Positions 39,293-50,275 of a stretch of DNA of 64,000 nucleotides are shown piece by piece. Source of the stretch: Streptomyces sp. MST-110588 (GTDB lineage: Bacteria > Actinomycetota > Actinomycetes > Streptomycetales > Streptomycetaceae); NCBI RefSeq assembly GCF_022695595.1, contig NZ_CP074380.1, positions 5,586,001 through 5,650,000 on the forward strand, written 5' to 3'. Both the position numbers and the translations under genes were made by a program. A model generated the notes under the pieces. That model did no database searches. It saw only the letters and a list, made by a program, of their open reading frames with translations, and had not been told where the DNA came from. Position 1 is the first letter of the stretch. Every line of letters begins with the position of its first letter.

Positions 39293-40360
39293 TCACTTGG
39301 TGGGGACGCCGACCTGGGACCAAGACTTGAGCAGGGACTGGTGCTCGTCGCCGTCGCCGTAGCGGGTGTGCGCGGCGGCGACAGTGAGCTTGGCGAAGTC
39401 GGCGAACTGGGCGTCGGAGGCCAGGTTCCCGCCGGTCAGGACGTCGTACCAGATCTGGCCCGCGCGCTCCCACGCGTTGCCGCCCAGGGCGTCGGCGAAC
39501 AGGTAGAAGGCGTGGTTGGGGATGCCCGAGTTGATGTGCACGCCGCCGTTGTCGCGGGAGGTCTTGACGTAGTCGTCCATCGTCGCGGGCTGCGGGTCCT
39601 TGCCCAGGACGTCGTCGTCGTACGCGGTTCCCGGGGCCTTCATGGAGCGCAGGGCCTCGCCGGTGACGTTGGGTCCCAGCAGGCCGGCGCCGATGAGCCA
39701 GTCGGCCTGGGAGGTGGACTGGCTCAGCGCGTACTGCTTGATCAGCGAGCCGAAGACGTCCGACATGGACTCGTTGAGCGCGCCGGACTGGCCGAAGTAC
39801 TCCAGGTTGGCGGTGTACTGGGTCACGCCGTGGGTCAGTTCGTGGCCGATGACGTCGACGGGGATGGTGAAGTCCAGGAACAGGTCGTTGTCGCCGTCGC
39901 CGAAGACCATCTGCTGTCCGTCCCAGAAGGCGTTGTCGTACTTCTCGCCGTAGTGGACGGTGGCGTTCAGCGCGAGGCCGGAGTCGTCGATGGAGTGCCG
40001 GCCGTAGATCTTCAGGTACAGCTCGAAGGTCGCCCCGAGGCCGGCGTGCGCGCGGTTGACCGACGCGTCCTTGGAGGGCTTGTCGGCCTCGGAGTGCACC
40101 TTCTTGCCCGGCAGGGTCTCCTGGTGGCGGGCGTCGTAGATGGTGCGGTCGGGCTTGTCCGACGGGGCGCCGGGCGCGGCGGGGGCGATGCCGCGGACGG
40201 TGGTGATACGGCGCCGGGTGCGCTGGAGGGCGTCGTGCTCCAGGGTGCGGCGGGCGTTGTCGGACAGGCGGGGGTCCTCGGCGCGGGCGAGCTTGTCGAG
40301 GACGTGCGGAGGCACGATGGTGCAGAAGACCGGGTTGACCGGATTGGCGTTGGCGTCCAT
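39293..40360 (-). CDS. protealysin-like M4 metallopeptidase
   Basis: 355-aa thermolysin-family peptidase. No signal peptide. It has the short propeptide typical of protealysins with a PPL-type motif (VPPHVLDKLA near residue 17). Zinc motif HELTH is at 173-177 and the third ligand E197 is in NESMSDVF; the catalytic-His region is GGVHINSGIPNHAFY. ATG 40360 is chosen because CACATT lies seven bases upstream; an in-frame TTG is at 40369. The paired emfourin gene downstream supports an inhibitor-controlled, possibly intracellular or non-classically exported peptidase. Confidence 0.93.
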   Translation of the reverse strand: MDANANPVNPVFCTIVPPHVLDKLARAEDPRLSDNARRTLEHDALQRTRRRITTVRGIAPAAPGAPSDKPDRTIYDARHQETLPGKKVHSEADKPSKDASVNRAHAGLGATFELYLKIYGRHSIDDSGLALNATVHYGEKYDNAFWDGQQMVFGDGDNDLFLDFTIPVDVIGHELTHGVTQYTANLEYFGQSGALNESMSDVFGSLIKQYALSQSTSQADWLIGAGLLGPNVTGEALRSMKAPGTAYDDDVLGKDPQPATMDDYVKTSRDNGGVHINSGIPNHAFYLFADALGGNAWERAGQIWYDVLTGGNLASDAQFADFAKLTVAAAHTRYGDGDEHQSLLKSWSQVGVPTK

Positions 40361-40503
40361 GCACGGCAATGTGGCACTGGGTCACCGTCATGTCACTCCC
40401 TGGCGTCAAGATTCCTGAAATCGTGTGGTTGCCCGCGCTTCGTCCTGACGGCCAGGCGATCCCGCATACTGATACGGGACCGCCGATCGTCGTACACCTC
40501 GGC

Positions 40504-40509
40504 TAGGGT
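40504..40509 (+). promoter_or_regulatory. -10 box of the leuA leader
   Basis: TAGGGT ten bases before the leader-peptide ATG. No clear -35. The mRNA would begin very close to the leader peptide. Confidence 0.45.
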
Positions 40510-40519
40510 GCTGTGCATC

Positions 40520-40567
40520 ATGCGTTACGGGCTGCTTCTCCTTAGCTGCCGCGGCGAGGGTCTGTAA
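40520..40567 (+). CDS. leuA leader peptide (15 aa, four consecutive Leu codons)
   Basis: ATG 40520 encodes MRYGLLLLSCRGEGL and stops at TAA. Four adjacent leucine codons (CTG CTT CTC CTT) and a final Leu make it a classic attenuation sensor: stalling during leucine shortage would change folding of the downstream leader RNA. Confidence 0.85.
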   Translation: MRYGLLLLSCRGEGL

Positions 40568-42531
<1,964 letters not shown>

Positions 42532-42695
42532 GCCGGCTCAGGCGTCGGGGATCCGGCATCCGGATGCCGGTCAGCCGCCCGGCCACGGCCGCCGGCTGCT
42601 GTTTCGCGACCGCCGACCGCCGACCGCCGGCCCGGCCCCGGATACCGGTCCGGGCGTCGGCCGGGGCCGGCCGGGCGTCCGTTCGGGTGTTCTCC

Positions 42696-42730
42696 GCGTC
42701 CCGCCCGTCAGCCCCGGACGGGCGGGACGC
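42696..42730. terminator. leuA terminator in the 355-bp leuA-terB gap
   Basis: Perfect 14-bp stem GCGTCCCGCCCGTC (42696-42709) / complement (42717-42730), seven-base loop. The same gap (42532-42886) also has an 18-bp perfect palindrome, CCGGCATCCGGATGCCGG, near 42550, a GACCGCC triple repeat near 42610, and a possible -10 TAACAT near 42800 for the next gene. No further gene seen. Confidence 0.75.
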
Positions 42731-42886
42731 CCGTGCGCGCGGCGGCCTCCCACGGCCCTCCCGTCCGTCCCGGGCTACTGACGCCGCGTCGAGGATGTGG
42801 CTAACATCACGTCAACGCGGCTGGGAGGGCGCGGGGGTGCCTCCCGTCCCCGAAGGGCTACGCGGGAGTTACGGAGGTTCGACGTG

Positions 42887-43630
42887 ATGCACAAGCTGGC
42901 CGTGATGGGTGTGCGTACGTCATGGCGCACCGTCGCCGACGGCGAGTTCTTCTGCCCCGCATGCGGTGGTGACCGCAACTATCAGCGCCGCACCGGCCGC
43001 CGCCGCCTCGCCGTCCTCGGTGTCCCGCTGCTGCCGCGCGGCACCGCCGGGCCGGTCGTGGAATGCTCCGCCTGCCGCGGGCACTTCGGCCTGGACGCGC
43101 TGGACCACCCCACCACCACCCGTTTCTCCGCGATGCTGCGGGACGCCGTGCACACCGTCACCCTCGCCGTCCTGGCCGCGGGCGGCACCTCCTCCCGCGC
43201 GGTCCGTGACGCCGCCGTCCGTGCCGTCCGCGCGGCCGGCTTCACCGAGTGCACCGAAGAGCAGCTCCTGACGCTGCTCGCCGCGCTGGCCGCCGACACC
43301 GGCCGGCTGCACGGCACGTACGAGACGGGCGTCTCCCGTACGGCCCCGGGAGGCGCCCGGGACGGCGTAGAGCCCCCGCTGGCCTTCGGCATGGCGGGCC
43401 CCAGCGGCACCGCCCTGGCCATAGAGCTGCACGAGGCCCTGGAGCCGCTGGCCCCGCACCTCGCCCCGGTCGGCCGCGAGTCCCTGCTCCTCCAGGGGGC
43501 GCGGATCGCGCTCGCCGACGGCCCGTACAGCCCCGCCGAGCGCGAGGCGCTGACAACGGTCGGCGCGGCGCTGCTGCTGTGTCCGGACGACACCGCCCGG
43601 CTGCTGGCGGCGGCCCGCACGCCGTCCTGA
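42887..43630 (+). CDS. TerB-like (tellurite resistance family) protein with zinc ribbon
   Basis: 247 aa. The N-terminal zinc ribbon has CxxC in FFCPACGG and VECSACRG. The C-terminal helical TerB-like region is ~130-245, with VPLLPRG, DAVRAVRAAGF, and LADGPYSPAEREALTTVGAALLL. Common in Streptomyces between leuA and recO. The true function is unknown despite the tellurite name. Start at ATG 42887 (a GTG sits one codon before) with GGAGG upstream. Confidence 0.8.
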   Translation: MHKLAVMGVRTSWRTVADGEFFCPACGGDRNYQRRTGRRRLAVLGVPLLPRGTAGPVVECSACRGHFGLDALDHPTTTRFSAMLRDAVHTVTLAVLAAGGTSSRAVRDAAVRAVRAAGFTECTEEQLLTLLAALAADTGRLHGTYETGVSRTAPGGARDGVEPPLAFGMAGPSGTALAIELHEALEPLAPHLAPVGRESLLLQGARIALADGPYSPAEREALTTVGAALLLCPDDTARLLAAARTPS

Positions 43631-43852
43631 AGACCCGCGTTCCGGCGTGAAAAGTCCCTGAAAGTGCCTGAAAGCCCCAGGAAGCTCTAGAAAGTCGCTG
43701 AACGCCCCGGGAGGCCGGAGGCGTACGCCGGCCAGGGGGTCGACCCGGGACCCGTGCCGTGTCTGTGCCGTACCCGTGCCAGGACCGGTCCCGCGGCGGC
43801 CCCGCTGCGGATCCGCGTCCGGCCCGGCGCCGGGTTCGGCGGTGGCGTGGGC

Positions 43853-43858
43853 GAGAAT
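43853..43858 (+). promoter_or_regulatory. leaderless-type -10 of recO
   Basis: GAGAAT, six bases, then ATG 43865. It fixes the recO start against an upstream in-frame ATG at 43754. Confidence 0.45.
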
Positions 43859-43864
43859 GGGGCC

Positions 43865-44611
43865 ATGAGTCTGTTCCGTGATGACGGCATCGTGCTGCGC
43901 ACCCAGAAGCTGGGCGAGGCCGACCGGATCATCACGCTGCTCACCCGCGGGCACGGACGGGTCCGCGCCGTGGCGCGCGGCGTCCGGCGGACCAAATCGA
44001 AGTTCGGCGCGCGGCTGGAACCTTTCTCACACGTGGACGTGCAGTTCTTCGCGCGCGGCAGCGAATTGATCGGGCGCGGACTGCCGCTGTGTACGCAAAG
44101 TGAGAGCATTGCCGCTTACGGTGGCGGAATCGTCTCCGATTACGCACGGTACACGGCCGGTACGGCCATGCTGGAAACCGCCGAGCGTTTCACCGACCAC
44201 GAGGGCGAACCCGCCGTACAGCAATATCTGCTGCTGGTCGGCGGACTGCGGACGCTGGCCCGTGGTGAACACGAACCGCATCTGGTCCTGGACGCCTTTC
44301 TCTTGCGCTCGCTCGCCGTCAACGGTTATGCCCCGAGTTTCGACGACTGCGCCAAATGCGGCCTGCCCGGGCCCCACCGGTTCTTCTCCGTGGGTTCGGG
44401 CGGCGTGGTGTGCGGTGACTGCAGGGTGCCCGGAAGCGTCGTACCCTCCTGTGAGGCCATCGGGCTGCTGGCGGCGCTGCTCTCGGGGGACTGGGCCACG
44501 GCCGACGCCTGCGAGGCCCGCCATGTCCGGGAGGGCAGCGGGCTGGTGGCGGCCTATCTGCACTGGCATCTGGAGCGCGGCCTGCGCTCGCTGCGCTATG
44601 TAGAGAAGTAG
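43865..44611 (+). CDS. recO: DNA repair protein RecO
   Basis: 248-aa recombination mediator that works with RecR to load RecA on SSB-coated DNA. The N-terminal OB fold (MSLFRDDGIVLRTQKLGEADRIITLLTRGHGRVRAVARGVRRTKSKFG) is typical. The C-terminal zinc finger is CAKCGLPGPH...CGDC. Precedes uppS by ~90 bp, the conserved order. Confidence 0.95.
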   Translation: MSLFRDDGIVLRTQKLGEADRIITLLTRGHGRVRAVARGVRRTKSKFGARLEPFSHVDVQFFARGSELIGRGLPLCTQSESIAAYGGGIVSDYARYTAGTAMLETAERFTDHEGEPAVQQYLLLVGGLRTLARGEHEPHLVLDAFLLRSLAVNGYAPSFDDCAKCGLPGPHRFFSVGSGGVVCGDCRVPGSVVPSCEAIGLLAALLSGDWATADACEARHVREGSGLVAAYLHWHLERGLRSLRYVEK

Positions 44612-44703
44612 CGAAGTAGACAAATAGAGAAGCAGTGGAACAGGCCGTCTCATAGGACGCCGGGTAGAACCAACCGCTTCATACGACGAGGAGACGTGAC
44701 CGC

Positions 44704-45540
44704 ATGGCACGACGCGGGATTCTGGGCCGTAACCGGCGTACCTATGAGACGCCCGAGCCGCACCCCTCCGGTGCCCGCCCGCCGAAGATCCCCGGCGAGC
44801 TCGTCCCCAACCATGTGGCGGTCGTCATGGACGGCAACGGCCGGTGGGCCAAGGAGCGCGGGCTGCCGCGTACCGAAGGCCACAAGGTCGGTGAGGGCGT
44901 CGTCCTGGACGTCCTCAAGGGCTGTATCGAAATGGGCGTCAAAAACCTGTCGCTGTACGCCTTTTCCACCGAGAACTGGAAGCGTTCCCCGGACGAGGTG
45001 CGCTTCTTGATGAACTTCAACCGGGATGTCATCCGGCGCCGCCGGGACGAGATGGACGCGCTGGGCATTCGTATCCGCTGGGTCGGCCGGATGCCCAAGC
45101 TGTGGAAGTCCGTCGTCCAGGAACTCCAGGTCGCCCAGGAGCAGACCAAGGACAACGACGTCATGACGCTGTATTTCTGCGTCAATTACGGTGGCCGGGC
45201 GGAAATCGCGGACGCGGCGGCGGCCATCGCCGCGGACGTACGGGCCGGGAAACTCGACCCGTCGAAGGTGAACGAGAAGACCGTCGCCAAGTACATGTAC
45301 TACCCGGACATGCCGGACGTGGACCTGTTCGTGCGGCCGTCCGGCGAGCAGCGCACGTCCAACTACCTGATCTGGCAGAGCGCTTACGCCGAGATGGTCT
45401 TCCAGGACATCCTGTGGCCGGACTTCGACCGGCGGAACCTGTGGGACGCCTGCTTCGAGTACGCCAAGCGCGACCGCCGCTTCGGCGCCGCGCCGGAAGC
45501 CGGCACGGGTACGGGTACGGGAACCGGAAGCGAGAAGTAG
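44704..45540 (+). CDS. uppS: isoprenyl transferase (undecaprenyl/decaprenyl diphosphate synthase)
   Basis: 278-aa cis-prenyltransferase making the polyprenyl carrier for cell-wall synthesis. Catalytic Asp D43 is in [27 protein letters not shown] and the C-terminal [24 protein letters not shown] are family signatures. It ends in a Thr-Gly repeat tail (TGTGTGTG). ATG 44704 has GAGGAG upstream. Located between recO and the ABC/zur block. Confidence 0.95.
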   Translation: MARRGILGRNRRTYETPEPHPSGARPPKIPGELVPNHVAVVMDGNGRWAKERGLPRTEGHKVGEGVVLDVLKGCIEMGVKNLSLYAFSTENWKRSPDEVRFLMNFNRDVIRRRRDEMDALGIRIRWVGRMPKLWKSVVQELQVAQEQTKDNDVMTLYFCVNYGGRAEIADAAAAIAADVRAGKLDPSKVNEKTVAKYMYYPDMPDVDLFVRPSGEQRTSNYLIWQSAYAEMVFQDILWPDFDRRNLWDACFEYAKRDRRFGAAPEAGTGTGTGTGSEK

Positions 45541-45787
45541 GCGCGTGGGGCCGCCCGGCGGCAACGCGCCGGGACCTGCCCAGGAGCACCGAGAAGCACC
45601 GCCGGCCGCAGCGCCCGGCGGCCCGACAGCGGAAGAGAGCAACCATGGGGGAGCGTGCCGGGACGGCGGGCCACGGCGGCACGGGCGGACCAGCAGATGA
45701 ATTGGCCGACCGGTCACCGGGCTGGTCACCGGGCCGGTCACCAGGCGGGACAACGGGCGGGTCACCGGGGGATCAACGGCCGGCGCA

Positions 45788-46612
45788 GTGGCCGGCGCAA
45801 CGGCCGGGGTGGCAGCCGCACGGTACCGGGCGCATGGCCTCCCAGAAAACGCCGCCGCGCCCGCGAGCGGCCCCGGCGGGCGCTCCTGGGCGGTGCGCCT
45901 GAGCGCGGTCACCAAGATCCACGGCCGGGGCCGGAGCGCGGTGACCGCACTGGACGAGGTCAGCGTCGAGCTCCCGTACGGCACGTTCACCGCCGTCATG
46001 GGGCCCTCCGGCTCGGGCAAGAGCACCTTCCTGCACTGCGCCTCCGGCCTGGAGCGCCCCGACCGCGGCATCGTCGAGATCGGCGGCCGGGAACTGGCCG
46101 GCCTGAGCGAGACCGCGCTGACCAAGCTGCGCCGGGAGCGCGTCGGCTTCGTCTTCCAGGGCTTCAACCTGCTGCCCGCGCTGACCGCCGAGCAGAACAT
46201 CACCCTGCCGGTACGGCTGGCGGGCCGCCGGATGCGGCTGGACCGGCCCTGGCTGGACCACCTGATCGACCGTACGGGCCTGGCCGACCGCCGCGGGCAC
46301 CGGCCCGGCGAACTCTCCGGCGGCCAGCAGCAGCGGGTCGCCATCGCCCGCGCGCTGGTCACCCGCCCCGAGGTGGTCTTCGCCGACGAGCCGACCGGCG
46401 CGCTGGACACCACCTCCGGCCGGCGGGTGCTGGAGCTGCTGCGCGGCCTGGTGGACGAGATGGGGCAGACGGTCCTGATGGTCACCCACGACCCGGTGGC
46501 CGCCTCCTACGCGGACGCCGTACTGCTGCTCGCCGACGGGCGGATCATCCAGGCGCTCCCGAGGTCCTCCGCCGAGGTCATCGCCGAGCGCATGACCGGA
46601 CTGGGGGCGTAG
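45788..46612 (+). CDS. ABC transporter ATP-binding protein (MacB/LolD type)
   Basis: Exporter-type ATPase of the FtsE/LolD/MacB group. Walker A GPSGSGKST, Q-loop VFQGFNLLP, signature LSGGQQQRVAIARAL, Walker B VVFADEPTGALD, switch His in VTHDP. The conserved domain starts near VRLSAVTKIHGRG (GTG 45893). A different-frame ATG at 45645 has an excellent ribosome-binding site (GGAAGAGAG) and a Gly/Pro-rich peptide leading up to the same point, so the start may be upstream with a base missing. The GTG at 45788 is provisional. The permease gene follows six bases after the stop. Confidence 0.88.
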   Translation: MAGATAGVAAARYRAHGLPENAAAPASGPGGRSWAVRLSAVTKIHGRGRSAVTALDEVSVELPYGTFTAVMGPSGSGKSTFLHCASGLERPDRGIVEIGGRELAGLSETALTKLRRERVGFVFQGFNLLPALTAEQNITLPVRLAGRRMRLDRPWLDHLIDRTGLADRRGHRPGELSGGQQQRVAIARALVTRPEVVFADEPTGALDTTSGRRVLELLRGLVDEMGQTVLMVTHDPVAASYADAVLLLADGRIIQALPRSSAEVIAERMTGLGA

Positions 46613-46617
46613 AAGCC

Positions 46618-48566
46618 GTGCTCTTCCCTTTGGCCTGGCAGACCATCAGGGCCCGCCGGGTGACCTTCGCGGGCTCCTTCGTCGCCATGACGTGCGCGCA
46701 GACGCTGGTGACCGCCTGCGCGGTGCTGGTGGACGCCGGCGCCCGGGCGAGGCCCGAGCAGGGCGGGGCGGCCCTGCTGAGCTTCATCGTGCCCTTCGGG
46801 TTCATCTGTTTGTGCGTGGCGCCCTTCGCCATCGCCGGGACCTTCTCGCTCGCCGTCCAGCAGCGGGTCCGCGAGATCGCGCTGCTGCGGGCGGTGGCCG
46901 CCACCCCGGCCAGGTGCGCCGGCTGATCGCGTACGAGGTCCTGGTGGTCACCGTGGTCGCGGCGGTGCCCGGCGCCGGCCTGGGGGCGCTGCTGGCCTTC
47001 GGCCTGCTGACCTGGCTGTCCGGCCAAGGTTTCGTCCCCGGTTCGCTGCCGCTGGTTTTTGGACCGGTCAGTGTGCTGATCGCGGTGGCGGTCTGCTGGG
47101 TGACCGCCGAGGCCGCGGTGTGGTCCAGCGGCCGGCGGGCGTCGCGGGTACGGGCCCTGCAGGCGCTGGGCGAGGCGGCGGTACCGCGCCGCGCGGTCGG
47201 CGTGGTCCGTACGGGCCTGGGCCTGGCGGTGCTGGCCGGTGGCGTCTGGGGACTGGCGGCCCTCAGTGAGGCGCCGGTCGCCGATGCCGCCGGCACGGCA
47301 GGGGGCATGGTCATGGTGCTGATGGTGGCCGTGGGCCTGCTCGCCCCCTGGGTCGGGAAGCTGGCGGGCGGCGTCTTCGGAGCGCTGTGCCGGGTGCTGT
47401 TCCCGGTGGTGGGCCTGCTGGTGCACACCAACCTCGGCTCCCGGCACCGCCGGCTGGGCGCGGCGGCCACCCCGCTCGCGCTCACCGTCGCCTTCGCCGC
47501 CGTCGCCCTGTTCGTCCCGCAGATGAAGTGGGAGGCGCAGCACGGGGACGACCAGCGGCGGGTGGTCGCCGACCGGCTGGTGTGGTCCGCGCGGGACCAG
47601 TTGCCGGTCTCCGCCACCCGTACGCTGCGCGGTGTCCCGGGCGCCGGCGCGGCCGTCGGCACGCTGGACACGTACGCCACCGTGTACGCCAAGGGAGCCG
47701 GCCCCGACGACCGCAAGGCCACCCCCGTCAACGGGAAGGGCAGGGCCGTGGCGGTCACGGACGGGCCGCTGTCCCAGGTCCTGGACCTGGCGCCGCGCCC
47801 CCGGCCGATCGAACGGCTGGGCCGTGACGAGGTGGCGCTGAGCGAGAACGCGGCCCGCCTGGGACACCTGCGGGTCGGCGACAAGGTGTGGCTGCGGATG
47901 GAGGACGACCGCGTGGTGAGCGCGCGCCTGGCCGCCGTCTACGCCCGCGCCGCGGGCTTCACGGACCTGCTCCTGCCCCACCGGCTGGCCACCGCCCACA
48001 CCATGGACGAGCGCCCCGGCCTGGACACGGTGTACGTACGCGCCCGCTTCGGGCAGGAGAAGCGGCTGGCCGAGGGCCTGGCGGCGCTGGCGGCCCGGCA
48101 CCCGGACTGGCAGGTGCAGGACCGGGCCGGCTACCGGGCGCAGGAGCTGCGGCAGCACCAGGCGTCCATGGCCGCCACCTACCTGCTGCTGGCGGTGATC
48201 ACCGTCTTCACCTCGATCTCGGTGGTCAACACGCTGGTGATGACGACGATGGAGCGCACCGGCGAGTTCGCCCTTCTCCGGCTGGTCGGCGCCACCCGCC
48301 GGCAGGTGGCGCGCATGATGCGGTTGGAGAACGCGGTGACGGTGCTGGCCGCCCTGTTGGTGGGGGCGGCGGTGGGCGGGTCGGTGTTGGCGGTCTTCAG
48401 CCGGGCGCTGACCGGCTCGCCGTGGCCGCACCTGCCGGGGGCCGCCACGGCGGTCATCCTGGGCGGCGCGGGCCTGCTCGCGGTGGCGACGGGCGTGCTG
48501 ACCACGCGTATCGCGCTGCGGCAGCGGCCGACGGGGGCGCTGCGGAGCCCGGAGCAGCACGGTTGA
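46618..48566 (+). pseudogene. ABC transporter permease (FtsX/MacB type), interrupted by one frameshift
   Basis: Partner of the preceding ATPase. GTG 46618 begins with a membrane segment, then TFSLAVQQRVREIALLRAVAATP. Near 46912 one base is missing in CACCCCGGCC. The next frame continues GQVRRLIAYEVLVVTVVAAVPGAGLGALL and runs to 48566, with a large periplasmic-type domain and a second FtsX core (MERTGEFALLRLVGATRRQVARMM). Repaired length 649 aa, ~10 membrane spans, typical of two-FtsX-domain exporters. The break is probably a sequence error. Confidence 0.88.
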
Positions 48567-48621
48567 GGGAGCCGGGCCGGTTCGGTCCGGACGTTCCCGT
48601 TCCGGGTGGGCGGTACGCGCC

Positions 48622-48647
48622 GAGGGGGCCGGTCACCCGGCCCCCTC
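48622..48647. terminator. terminator after the ABC permease
   Basis: GAGGGGGCCGG and its complement around a four-base loop TCAC (11-bp stem). The rest of the gap to zur (48648-48786) is a string of imperfect ~20-bp repeats built on GCGTACGGCCTCAT. Confidence 0.75.
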
Positions 48648-48786
48648 ATACGGTGCGCACGGCCTCATGCGGCGCGTACGGCCTCATACAACGCGTACGG
48701 CCCCGTGCGATCCCTACGGCGTCCCGCGCGATGCGTCCGGCTCTGCGCGCGATGCATCCGCGCACGGCTGTCCCGCGGCGCCGCCC

Positions 48787-49214
48787 TCAGCCCGTCGCGT
48801 TCGCGGCCCCGGCACAGTCACCGCAGGTCCCGAAGATCTCGACCGTGTGGCCGACATCCTTGAACCCGTGCTCGGCGGCGACCTGCTCCGCCCACTTCTC
48901 CACGGCGGGGCCCTCCACCTCCACGGCCTTGCCGCAGGTCCGGCACACCAGATGGTGGTGGTGGTCGTCGGTGCTGCACCGGCGGTAGACCGCCTCGCCC
49001 TCGTTCGTACGCAGCACATCGACCTCGCCGGCGTCGGCGAGCGACTGCAGCGTCCGGTAGACGGTGGTCAGCCCGACCGAGTCCCCCGGTGTTTGAGCAT
49101 GTCGTGCAGCTCCTGCGCGCTGCGGAACTCGTCCACTTCGTCGAGTGCCGCGGCCACGGCGGCGCGCTGCCGCGTCGAACGGCCGCGCACCGGAGATCCC
49201 GGGCTCGTCGCCAC
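48787..49214 (-). pseudogene. zur: zinc uptake regulator Zur (Fur family), interrupted by one frameshift
   Basis: Fur-type zinc repressor. GTG 49214 has GGGAGG upstream. The winged helix reads STRQRAAVAAALDEVDEFRSAQELHDMLKHRG, where the frame is lost near 49086. The other frame continues DSVGLTTVYRTLQSLADAGEVDVLRTNEGE, then the metal region DDHHHHLVCRTCGK and FGTCGDC (structural zinc, two CxxC), to 48787. Restored length 142 aa. A missing base in the C run at 49083-49087 explains it. Context (znuBCA upstream on the same strand, Zur boxes at znuA) identifies it as Zur. Confidence 0.92.
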
Positions 49215-49299
49215 AGTTGCCTCCCTAGGAATCAGGACTTCCCCCTGCACATGCGTCCGGCCATTGTGCCAGGTGATGACCGGATCCCAGGTTGGCCGC

Positions 49300-49339
49300 T
49301 TACACGTACCTCTGGTTCCTTACACGTACCTCTGGTTCC
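49300..49339. repeat. exact 20-bp tandem duplication between znuB and zur
   Basis: TTACACGTACCTCTGGTTCC occurs twice back to back. The spacer 49215-49359 also carries a possible zur -10 (CACAAT on the minus strand near 49263-49268). Confidence 0.95.
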
Positions 49340-49359
49340 GGAACGCGGGCCCGTCCGGT

Positions 49360-50274
49360 TCACGACGCCGGCGTCTGCTCCACGACCGCGACGTCGTCCG
49401 CGGCGGTGCGGCTGCGGGGAACCTCCAGGGTGCACCGCCGGGCGGCCTCGGCGGCGGCTTTCGCGCGTTTGCGGGCCAGCGGGGCGGCCAGCACGGTCAT
49501 CGCCCCGAAGATCACGATGGCGAGCAGGACGATGCTGGCGCCGGGCGGGACGTCCACGTAGAAGGAGAAGACCGTACCGGAGAGGGTGACGGTCACGCCG
49601 ATGGCGACGGCCAGCGCGAGGGTCGCCGCGAACCCGCGGGTGGCCTGCTGGGCGGCGGCCACCGGCACCACCAGCAGCGCGCTCACCAGCAGCAGGCCCA
49701 CCGCCCGCATGGCGACGGTGACGGTGACGGCCGCGGTGACGGCGAGCAGCAGGTTCAGGGCCCGTACGGGAAGCCCGGTGACCCGCGCGAACTCCTCGTC
49801 CTGGCAGATGGCGAAGAGCTGCCGGCGCAGCCCCAGCGTGATCGCGATCACGAAGGCGGCCAGGACGCAGGTCATGGTGACGTCCTGCGCGGAGACGCTG
49901 TTCAGGGAGCCGAAGAGATAACTGGTCAGGTTGGCGGTGGAGCCGCCGGGCGCCAGGTTGATGATCAGTACGCCGCCGGCCATGCCGCCGTAGAAGAGCA
50001 TCGCCAGCGCGATGTCCCCGCGCGCCTTGCCGTAGGAGCGGACCAGTTCCATGACGACGGAGCCGAGGGCCGCGACGATCACAGCCGTCCATACGGGCGA
50101 GGTGCGCAGCAGGAAGCCCAGCGCGACACCGGTCAGGGCGATGTGCCCGATGCCGTCGCCCATGATCGCCTGGCGGCGCTGCACGAGGTAGATACCGACG
50201 GCGGGCGCGGTCACGCCGACCAGGACGGCGGCGAGCAGCGCCCGCTGCATGAAGGCGTAATTGAGGAGGTCCAT
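49360..50274 (-). CDS. znuB: zinc ABC transporter permease ZnuB
   Basis: 304 aa, ABC-3 family permease with ~8 membrane helices. MDLLNYAFMQRALLAAVLVGVTAPAVGIYLVQRRQ and GDGIGHIALTGVALGFLL are family signatures. Starts one base after the znuC stop. Imports zinc delivered by ZnuA. Confidence 0.95.
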   Translation of the reverse strand: MDLLNYAFMQRALLAAVLVGVTAPAVGIYLVQRRQAIMGDGIGHIALTGVALGFLLRTSPVWTAVIVAALGSVVMELVRSYGKARGDIALAMLFYGGMAGGVLIINLAPGGSTANLTSYLFGSLNSVSAQDVTMTCVLAAFVIAITLGLRRQLFAICQDEEFARVTGLPVRALNLLLAVTAAVTVTVAMRAVGLLLVSALLVVPVAAAQQATRGFAATLALAVAIGVTVTLSGTVFSFYVDVPPGASIVLLAIVIFGAMTVLAAPLARKRAKAAAEAARRCTLEVPRSRTAADDVAVVEQTPAS

Positions 50275-50275
50275 C

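Noticed and set aside
43650..43705. CCTGAAAG-like short repeats after the TerB-like gene as a regulatory element
   Set aside because: Short, imperfect and without a promoter context; probably slippage-derived.
48648..48786. Imperfect ~20-bp repeats considered as a CRISPR-like array
   Set aside because: Units are degenerate, spacers are not unique and of regular size, and no cas gene is nearby.
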